Shown here piece by piece: positions 44,928-51,148 of a stretch of 64,000 nt of DNA. This DNA comes from Fodinibius halophilus (GTDB taxonomy: Bacteria > Bacteroidota > Rhodothermia > Balneolales > Balneolaceae), in contig NZ_JAALLS010000021.1 of assembly GCF_011059105.1 (NCBI RefSeq), positions 20,107 through 84,106 on the forward strand, given 5' to 3'. Within the stretch, counting starts at the first letter, position 1. The number at the start of each line of letters is the position of its first letter. Position numbers and translations under genes: made by a program. Below the pieces are notes generated by a model, which worked only from the letters and a program-made list of their open reading frames with translations, ran no database searches and was not told the origin of the DNA.

Positions 44928-45353
44928 ATGGAAGCTTCAAAAAAATCACGAAAAACATTTACAGAAGAGATAAAAGGAACGGTTTCAGAAATCATCTCCC
45001 AAGTTAAAAAACTTATTAAAAAAGGAAACGCCCGTCGTATCCTTATTAAAAACAAAGACGGCAAAATCCTGTTTCAGTCGCAACTGACGGTAGGAATAGG
45101 CGGAGCTGCTCTCTTAACATCAATTGCACCGATAGTATCGGCTATCAGCATGTTCGTACTCTTTTCCAATGACGTGAAGGTCATAGTTGAACGTTATCCG
45201 AATGCAGAAACGGAAGAAGATGAATATGAAGTAGAAGCAGACTTTGTTGAGATCAGAGATGAAGAAGAGGAAAATGAAGAAAAGAAAAAAGATAGGAATG
45301 ACTCAGAGGACCAAAACGATAAAACGGTAGGGAAAGATGACAGTGACCAATAA
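44928..45353 (+). CDS. DUF4342-domain protein with acidic C-terminal tail
   Basis: Protein of 141 aa. Residues 8-95 match the DUF4342 pattern: FTEEIKGTVSEIISQVKKLIKKGNARR, then the IKNKDGKILFQSQLTVGI strand, one hydrophobic segment (GGAALLTSIAPIVSAISMFVLF) and DVKVIVER. The family is a small membrane-associated protein of unknown role. Here a 50-residue highly acidic and Lys-rich tail is added (EEEENEEKKKDRNDSEDQND). It is a single plus-strand gene between comM and the convergent trxB, and its stop codon is in a long hairpin. Confidence 0.85.
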   Translation: MEASKKSRKTFTEEIKGTVSEIISQVKKLIKKGNARRILIKNKDGKILFQSQLTVGIGGAALLTSIAPIVSAISMFVLFSNDVKVIVERYPNAETEEDEYEVEADFVEIRDEEEENEEKKKDRNDSEDQNDKTVGKDDSDQ

Positions 45354-45391
45354 TTAACAAGCCAAACACTGCATGTTAACATTGGTCACTG
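45341..45391. terminator. Long interrupted hairpin between DUF4342 gene and trxB
   Basis: Outer arms CAGTGACCAAT and ATTGGTCACTG (11 bp, perfect) and inner arms TTAACA and TGTTAA, with unpaired AA/C between. It overlaps the DUF4342 stop codon and ends 12 bp before the trxB stop on the other strand. A U tract is lacking. Confidence 0.55.
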
Positions 45392-45403
45392 TTACCCAAT
45401 GTT

Positions 45404-46375
45404 TTACTCAGCTACTGCTTTTTCTTCCTCAACATCAGCATGAGCCAAAAAGCGTTCGGCGTCCAGAGCTGCCCGACATCCTGTTCCGGCTGCTGTTACT
45501 GCCTGCCGGTAGACAGGGTCCATGGCATCGCCGCAGGCAAATATCCCGGGAAGACCGGTTTCTGTGGACTGCCCTTTTGTAATAATATAGCCCACATCAT
45601 CCATCTCAAGTACGCCTTTGAACAGATCGGTATTGGGCTTGTGCCCAATTGCAATAAAGACCCCAGTTACATCATCGAGTGTTGTTACTTCCTTGGTCTC
45701 GTTATTGACAACTTTTACCCCGTCAACTGCCTCTTCACCAAGTACTTCTTTGAGCTCAGTATCCCACATAAACTCAATTTTATCGTCATTAAATGCCCGA
45801 TTCTGCATTGCCTTAGAAGCACGCAACTCTTGACGACGATGTAACACCGTAACCTTACTGGCAAACTTCGTGAGGAAGGTTGCCTCCTCCATCGCGGTAT
45901 CACCGCCTCCCACTACAATAACATGTTCATCTCGGAAGAAAGCACCATCACAGGTTGCACAGGCCGATACTCCTTTACCCCTCATTTCCTGCTCGCTTTC
46001 GAGTCCCAACCATTTGGCTGATGCCCCCGTTGAAACGATAATAGTCTTTGCAAAGACCTCTGTCTCTTCATCTACTTCGAGCTTATACGGGCGTCCGTCA
46101 AATTCAATGTCGGTTACCATTCCATAGCGGCAATCGGCTCCAAAGCGTTCGGCCTGGGCTCTAAAGTCTTGCATCATCTGGGGACCCATTACTCCTTCAG
46201 GATAGCCGGGGTAGTTTTCTACATCTGTTGTTTGCATTAACTGCCCACCGGGTTCCGGCCCTTCAAAAACAAGCGGATTCAAATCAGCACGCGCAGCATA
46301 TAAGGCTGCCGTTAACCCCGCGGGGCCACTTCCAACGATAATTACATCAAATGTTTTTCCAACAATATCTTCCAT
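45404..46375 (-). CDS. trxB: Thioredoxin-disulfide reductase
   Basis: Flavoenzyme of 323 aa that reduces thioredoxin with NADPH. FAD motif VIIVGSGPAGLTAAL, NADP-region VVGGGDTAMEEATFL and the redox pair C139/C142 in CATCDG are all present; the second FAD site GIFACGDAMD is at the C-terminal third. It starts back to back with the transhydrogenase operon that makes NADPH (230 bp between them, with a perfect 23-bp palindrome inside), an appealing functional pairing. Confidence 0.97.
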   Translation of the reverse strand: MEDIVGKTFDVIIVGSGPAGLTAALYAARADLNPLVFEGPEPGGQLMQTTDVENYPGYPEGVMGPQMMQDFRAQAERFGADCRYGMVTDIEFDGRPYKLEVDEETEVFAKTIIVSTGASAKWLGLESEQEMRGKGVSACATCDGAFFRDEHVIVVGGGDTAMEEATFLTKFASKVTVLHRRQELRASKAMQNRAFNDDKIEFMWDTELKEVLGEEAVDGVKVVNNETKEVTTLDDVTGVFIAIGHKPNTDLFKGVLEMDDVGYIITKGQSTETGLPGIFACGDAMDPVYRQAVTAAGTGCRAALDAERFLAHADVEEEKAVAE

Positions 46376-46467
46376 TAGTACTATTCAAAAAGGTTTTCAG
46401 ATTGTTCGATCAAAAGGTACAAAATTTAGCTCAAAGGATTGAGTCGAAATTTTCTATTGGCTTTATA

Positions 46468-46490
46468 AGAGTAATCGATTCGATTACTCT
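46468..46490. promoter_or_regulatory. Perfect palindromic operator candidate between trxB and the transhydrogenase operon
   Basis: Two perfect 11-bp arms (AGAGTAATCGA and its complement) around a single T. It lies 93 bp from the trxB start and 116 bp from the pntA start, in the middle of the divergent promoter region. No T run follows, so it fits a dimeric repressor site better than a terminator. Which protein binds it is unknown. Confidence 0.65.
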
Positions 46491-46605
46491 ATGTACTGCA
46501 CAATAATGACAGCATAACCTCCTCAAATCTTACTTCATTATTTCATTTGCAATACTGTAAGTTTTCGATAAGTTATGCTTTAACTTAAAATTGTTGGTGA
46601 TTACC

Positions 46606-47730
46606 GTGATTTTAGCTATTCCAAAAGAACTAGGCGAGCGTGAAAAAAGGGTTGCCCTAACCCCTGAAACTGTAGGTAAACTAAGTGACAAGGGCTTAGA
46701 CATCCGTATTGAAACAGCTGCGGGAATGCCTGCAAACTACCTTGATGAAACTTACCAAGAGGCGGGTGCTTCTATTGTTTCTGATCGTAATGAACTCTTT
46801 AGCGAGGCTGACATTCTAATAAGCATTCAAACGCCCCCGCAAAAAGACCTTGGACAGATGAAAGCAGGCAGTATTTTAATCTGCTTTCTGTGGGCACTGC
46901 AAAATGAGGAAACCGTTAATCTGCTCAAAGAAAAAGAGATTACCGCTCTGGGGATGGATGCGATACCGCGAATTTCTCGGGCCCAAAATATGGATGCCCT
47001 TTCCTCGATGAGTTCTATAGCAGGCTACAAGGCCGCACTTATGGGAGCTAATAAGCTGGATCGTTACATGCCGATGATGATGACGGCAGCCGGCACTATC
47101 GCCCCGGCCAAAGTCTTGGTGCTTGGAGCCGGAGTCGCTGGCCTACAAGCTATTGCTACCGCAAAACGCCTGGGAGCGGTGGTAGAAGCTTTTGATATAC
47201 GTCCAACCGTTAAAGAGCAGGTTGAAAGCCTGGGGGCAACCTTTGTTGAAGTTCCGGACCTTGATGAAGAATCGGAAACCGAAGGTGGGTATGCCAAAGA
47301 GCTGGCTGAGGATGAGCAGGAACGGCAGCGACAGGTTATCCATGAACATGCCAAGAAATCAGATATAATAATTACAACTGCTCTTATTCCGGGTAAGCCC
47401 GCACCTCTACTTATTACCAAAGAAATGGTACAAGATATGCACGCCGGGGCTGTTATTGTTGACTTGGCTGCAGAACAGGGCGGCAACTGCGAACTCACCG
47501 AAGCAGGTACAACTCAATCGATTAATGAAGTAAATATCGTTGGACCGCTCAACATCCCGAGCATGCTTGCTTATCATGCCAGCCAGATGTACTCTAAGAA
47601 TATGATGGCCCTGCTAAATCACTTGCTGGAAGATGGGGAACCGACATTCGACTTCGAAGATGAAATTACGCTCAACACAACCATAACACATCAGGGTGAA
47701 ATTATTAGCCCCATGCTAAAAAACAATTAG
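46606..47730 (+). CDS. pntA: NAD(P) transhydrogenase subunit alpha, part 1 (PntAA)
   Basis: Catalytic NAD(H)-binding half of the proton-pumping transhydrogenase, 374 aa. The frame is open from a TTG at 46591, but PntA proteins begin at the first strand (ILAIPKELGEREKRVALTPE), so the GTG at 46606 is the best start. Seen: NAD site VLVLGAGVAGLQAIATAKRLGA, the RQ-loop QVIHEHAKKSDIIITTALIPG and the GGNCELTEAG loop. The protein ends before the membrane part, which is a separate gene next to it, the split arrangement usual in many bacteria. Confidence 0.95.
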   Translation: MILAIPKELGEREKRVALTPETVGKLSDKGLDIRIETAAGMPANYLDETYQEAGASIVSDRNELFSEADILISIQTPPQKDLGQMKAGSILICFLWALQNEETVNLLKEKEITALGMDAIPRISRAQNMDALSSMSSIAGYKAALMGANKLDRYMPMMMTAAGTIAPAKVLVLGAGVAGLQAIATAKRLGAVVEAFDIRPTVKEQVESLGATFVEVPDLDEESETEGGYAKELAEDEQERQRQVIHEHAKKSDIIITTALIPGKPAPLLITKEMVQDMHAGAVIVDLAAEQGGNCELTEAGTTQSINEVNIVGPLNIPSMLAYHASQMYSKNMMALLNHLLEDGEPTFDFEDEITLNTTITHQGEIISPMLKNN

Positions 47731-47737
47731 AAGTTTA

Positions 47738-47817
47738 AAATGAGGAATTAGAAATTGGTCAGCAAAAACATTTCTAACTCTAAATTTTAAATTCTTAATC
47801 CCTAATTAATAATTACC
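47738..47817. repeat. AT-rich intergenic repeat-like stretch
   Basis: Sequence of the form GAGGAATTAGAAATT ... TTTCTAACTCTAAATTTTAAATTC, a loose inverted arrangement. Similar AT-rich words occur at 54141-54178 and, inverted, at ~61-95. It may be a scattered intergenic repeat of this genome; the signal is weak because of low complexity. Confidence 0.35.
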
Positions 47818-48111
47818 ATGTCCGGATTAATATTTAATCTCTTTATTTTTGTGCTGGCTTCTTTTGTGGGCTTTGAGCTCATCTCAAAAGTGCCTCCCAC
47901 CTTACACACCCCGCTAATGTCGGGGGCTAATGCCATTTCGGGAATTACTATCATTGGAGCCTTGGTGATTGCAGGACAAGTTGACCAAGAGTTCGCCCAA
48001 ATTATCGGCTTCATGGCAATAGTTTTCGCAACTATTAACGTTGTTGGTGGCTTTATGGTAACCGACCGCATGCTGGAAATGTTCAAGAAAAAAGATAAAA
48101 ACGATGAGTAA
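47818..48111 (+). CDS. NAD(P) transhydrogenase subunit alpha, part 2 (PntAB, membrane)
   Basis: Small membrane subunit of 97 aa, with three hydrophobic helices (LIFNLFIFVLASFVGFELIS; GITIIGALVIAG; IIGFMAIVFATINVVGGFMVTDRML). It corresponds to the C-terminal membrane part of a fused PntA. It lies 87 bp after the NAD-binding subunit and overlaps the PntB start by 8 bp (translation coupling). Confidence 0.94.
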   Translation: MSGLIFNLFIFVLASFVGFELISKVPPTLHTPLMSGANAISGITIIGALVIAGQVDQEFAQIIGFMAIVFATINVVGGFMVTDRMLEMFKKKDKNDE

Positions 48112-49525
48112 TTTTCTACCACCCTCAGTGCAAGCGGTACTGCCCAACATCATTCAACTTGTTTACCTCTTGGCTACAGGGGTATTTATTATGGGGATCA
48201 AACGACTTGGCTCGCCGGCTACCGCCCGTTCAGGAAATCAATTGGCCGCCCTGGGAATGTTTATCGGGGTTATTGTCACCCTTTTTGATCAACAGATTAT
48301 TTCATATGAACTTATCATAGCAGGCATCGTTGTGGGTTCAGCCATTGGAGCCTTTGCAGCTAAGAAGGTAGAAATGACCGCCATGCCTGAGATGGTAGCG
48401 ATCTTTAACGGCTTTGGCGGTGGGGCTTCTGCCCTTGTTGCCTGGGGCGAGTTTGTACGCATTGGCGCCCCCACAATGCTTGCCGGCCAAGATCTTGTAA
48501 CCATTGGTCTCAGTATTTTAATCGGCTCCATTACATTCACCGGTAGCTTTATTGCTTTTGGGAAACTTAAAGGCTTCATAAGCGGGAACCCGGTTACCTT
48601 TCCCGGGCAAAATATTTTTAATGCTTTGTTAACTGTTGGCACCCTGGTTCTAGTAGGATGGCTAACTTATGACCCCTCCAGCCAACTGGCATTCTGGTTA
48701 ATCTTCGGTATTGCTCTACTATTGGGGATACTCACCGTTATGCCTATTGGCGGTGCTGACATGCCCGTTGTTATTTCGTTGCTTAACTCCTACTCCGGAC
48801 TGGCGGCTTCAATGGCCGGCTTTGTCATCAACAACAACCTGCTCATTATCAGTGGGGCCCTGGTTGGCGCTGCGGGACTTATCCTCACCAATATCATGTG
48901 TAATGCGATGAACCGTAGCCTGGGCAACGTGCTTTTTGGAGCATTCGGCGGCAACGACTCATCAGAGAGCGGACCTGCTGCTGATACCGACAAAACAGTT
49001 CGGGAGACAACTGCTGATGATGTAGCTATTCAATGCATTTATGCTAATAAGGTCATCATAGTACCCGGATATGGTTTGGCCGTAGCACAAGCACAGCATG
49101 TACTTAAGGAAGTGGCTGACAAACTGGAGAAGAAAGGCGTAGAGGTGAAGTACGGTATTCACCCGGTAGCCGGACGTATGCCCGGGCATATGAATGTTCT
49201 CTTGGCTGAGGCTGATGTCCCATACGACCAGCTATACGATATGGAACAGATTAACCCGGATTTCAAATCAACTGATGTAGTACTGATTATCGGGGCTAAC
49301 GATGTGGTCAATCCCACCGCAAAAACCGAACCCGGCAGCCCCATCTACGGTATGCCTATTATGAATGTTGATGATGCGGAACGCACCATTGTGTTTAAAC
49401 GAAGTCTGAGTCCCGGTTTTGCAGGAATCGATAACCCACTGTTCTACAAAGAATCAAATCAGATGTTCTTTGGAGATGCTAAAGATTCATTGCAAGCTAT
49501 CACACAAGCTTTAAATGAGGTGTAA
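48104..49525 (+). CDS. pntB: NAD(P) transhydrogenase subunit beta (PntB)
   Basis: Membrane and NADP(H)-binding subunit of 473 aa. The first ~290 residues hold about nine membrane helices, followed by a soluble NADP-binding domain (KVIIVPGYGLAVAQAQHV, HPVAGRMPGHMNVLLAEADVPYD, LIIGANDVVNPTAKTEPGSPIYGMP, VFKRSLSPGFAGIDNPLFY). With PntA parts 1 and 2 it forms a proton-driven enzyme that makes NADPH from NADH. It is the last gene of the operon, and it completes the set of three. Confidence 0.97.
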   Translation: MSNFLPPSVQAVLPNIIQLVYLLATGVFIMGIKRLGSPATARSGNQLAALGMFIGVIVTLFDQQIISYELIIAGIVVGSAIGAFAAKKVEMTAMPEMVAIFNGFGGGASALVAWGEFVRIGAPTMLAGQDLVTIGLSILIGSITFTGSFIAFGKLKGFISGNPVTFPGQNIFNALLTVGTLVLVGWLTYDPSSQLAFWLIFGIALLLGILTVMPIGGADMPVVISLLNSYSGLAASMAGFVINNNLLIISGALVGAAGLILTNIMCNAMNRSLGNVLFGAFGGNDSSESGPAADTDKTVRETTADDVAIQCIYANKVIIVPGYGLAVAQAQHVLKEVADKLEKKGVEVKYGIHPVAGRMPGHMNVLLAEADVPYDQLYDMEQINPDFKSTDVVLIIGANDVVNPTAKTEPGSPIYGMPIMNVDDAERTIVFKRSLSPGFAGIDNPLFYKESNQMFFGDAKDSLQAITQALNEV

Positions 49526-49691
49526 CTTACGATCTGTAAAATCCTAAAATTCCATAGACCTGTTCCAGATTACCATCATAAAATCTTTGACTTAATTCTG
49601 AACATGTCATGTAAGAACTCGTTACATCCACAAAATGGATAGTTGCACATTCTACGTAACCCTATCCTAGGAACTTAGATAATGCTATATT

Positions 49692-49707
49692 TTTGAAATC
49701 TTCCAAA
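49692..49707. promoter_or_regulatory. 16-bp palindrome identical in pattern to the GbsR/MarR-type operators
   Basis: TTTGAAATCTTCCAAA, matching TTTGRAANNTTYCAAA as at 7330, 14273 and 14854. It lies 56 bp upstream of the small two-helix membrane protein. No regulator is encoded beside it, so it may be a distant member of the same regulon. Confidence 0.6.
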
Positions 49708-49763
49708 CCAAATATTATCATAATCTGCTAACGGATCTTACTAATAATGAGAAAATCGGTATT

Positions 49764-49976
49764 ATGAGTTCTAGCATAATAGGCTCTGGCAAAAAACTAC
49801 GACTAAGTTTCGTTTTTCTGGTTTTCTTTTTCCTATTCATCACAATAAACAGCCTATTCAAAGAGTACTTTGGTGGTGAGATACAAATTTTCACTGCAAT
49901 AATAGGAGGACTTGCCTTAGTTGCCTTCTATTATCTTTTAGACAAGGATAGAGTACAGTCCCCTGATAGAAAATAG
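49764..49976 (+). CDS. Small two-helix membrane protein, unknown function
   Basis: Protein of 70 aa with a short basic N-terminus (GKKLRLS), two hydrophobic helices (about 14-31, FVFLVFFFLFITINSLF; 41-58, IFTAIIGGLALVAFYYLL) and a charged end (DKDRVQSPDRK). I do not recognise a family. It follows PntB by 238 bp and is not in its operon. A copy of the 16-bp palindrome found at the acyl-processing cluster is 56 bp upstream, which supports a real, regulated gene. Confidence 0.65.
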   Translation: MSSSIIGSGKKLRLSFVFLVFFFLFITINSLFKEYFGGEIQIFTAIIGGLALVAFYYLLDKDRVQSPDRK

Positions 49977-50066
49977 CACTAGTTATACAGAAAGCTGTAA
50001 GTAATAAATTAATACGGTACCTACCGTGCCAAATGGTAACAGGCAACATATAGGTAGTGCTAATAT

Positions 50067-50478
50067 TTAGTACGGATCGCCATCCCCGTCACTTGAGGGA
50101 TTGCCAGTTTCAATATCATGATTATGATCCTGATTATTAATCCACACAACGGTAGTATTGGGTGCTACTTCCAGGTTCTCAGGGACAAACTGATCATTTT
50201 CCATACTGACGGTATCCTGATCTACTGATACTACATTACTGCTTACTGTAATTTTACCTTGCATATCGGGAGTATGAATGGTGCAGTAATATTCCACAGT
50301 TCCCTCCTCTGTAAATGTGTAACTAAATGATTCCCCCCGGTGCAATGGAGCCGCTATTAAAACTGGTAGACTTATTACCGTCGTCAGAATTAGTAGTTGA
50401 ATTACCGCATCCTGCAAAAATAAAAAGGAGCGATATAACAATGCTTGACACAATATTTTGAGGGTTGCGAATAGGCAT
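50067..50478 (-). pseudogene. Cupredoxin-like lipoprotein with permuted halves, frameshifted
   Basis: As read, two frames must be joined. The first, from the ATG at 50478, gives a lipoprotein signal (SIVISLLFIFAGCGNS) and SGSIAPGG; the other continues with ESFSYTFTEEGTVEYYCTIH. Removing one G from the run of six (C6 at 50333-50338 on the plus strand) joins them as SGSIAPGESFSYTF. The restored protein has the C-terminal cupredoxin half first (copper ligands Cys, His and Met in YYCTIHTPDMQG), followed by a typical N-terminal half (DTVSMENDQFVPENLEVAPN, TVVWINNQDHNHDIETG). In plastocyanins the order is the reverse. So it is a circular permutation, or the remains of a two-domain protein. It may be a pseudogene, a sequencing error or a slippage switch. 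Confidence 0.7.
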
Positions 50479-50483
50479 AACAA

Positions 50484-51148
50484 GACCTCACAAAATTATT
50501 AATTAGATATCGTTTTCATATAGTCTATACAGGTCTTTTATGCCTGGGGTTGCCTGTGGTGGGGATATTTTCTTGTCATTGTTTTAGCAAAATTATAAGT
50601 GTTTGAAAGATCTCCAGCATTGGGCTCGCTTAGGATCTAAAAAACAAGAAAAATTCCTCCTTGTGGCTCTGTCGATGAAAGGGTCGGTAGCATAAACCGA
50701 AGGAGGTACAGCTATGCGCTTCGAAGTTTTAACGTAGTGACGGAGGATGACCACGCCCATTTCACGTACTGCGCGAGCCTCCCGTTAGTGCTTTGCTGAC
50801 CCACCCTTATCTCGTTCCGATGCTCTGCGTCGGAATGATAGGTGCTATCCGATGTGTACGGTCATCTCTGATCTGAAATAGGGTTTTGTTCTCCCCTTGG
50901 GCGGATCGAAAATGGCCTTTGATACTGACTGTTCTGGATTTCTTAACGAGCAAGTTCTCAATGCTAGGTAGAAAGCTTTGGGGTTAAATTAGACTTGTAT
51001 AATATGCCAATAAAAGTCTCTCTGTGGATAGAGTTACAATAGGGCTGGCAGCGGAACCCAAAGTCAGGGGGCATAATGTATTTGCCCCTGCAATAACAAT
51101 TTGAATTAGCATTACATTTTTGCCTACAAAATTCTAAGAATTACTTCT
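50484..51148. other. 660-bp non-coding region with a widespread-type hairpin
   Basis: No plausible gene in either direction. From about 50,640 to 50,930 the base composition changes to GC-rich, unlike the AT-rich flanks, and includes a hairpin of the common REP-like form CGTTCCGATGC / GCGTCGGAATG (50813-50837). I recognise that hairpin type from other bacteria, where it is scattered in intergenic DNA. On the minus strand a few short in-frame stretches can be read, but none continues. It looks like a decayed inserted element, or a structured RNA I cannot name. Confidence 0.5.
50813..50837. repeat. REP-like hairpin (GTTCCNANGCTCTGCGT type)
   Basis: Arms CGTTCCGATGC and GCGTCGGAATG pair over 11 bp with two G-U pairs, around the loop TCT. 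The same kind of hairpin, with CGTTCCCACGC arms, is scattered in many unrelated bacterial genomes. Only one copy is in this window. Confidence 0.6.

Noticed and set aside
46591-46605. TTG start of PntA at 46591
   Set aside because: The protein family begins at the strand encoded from the GTG at 46606; the five extra residues have no counterpart.
47731-47817. CRISPR-like repeat array
   Set aside because: The repeats are AT-rich, unequal and without spacers of constant length.
50590-50610. A fifth copy of the TTTGRAANNTTYCAAA operator
   Set aside because: Only the left half (TTTGAAA) matches; the right half is TCTCCAG, so it is not counted.
50484-51148. Group II intron, tmRNA or RNase P RNA
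   Set aside because: I cannot find a domain V-type hairpin, a tag-coding part, a CCA end or the conserved RNase P core, so none of these is claimed.
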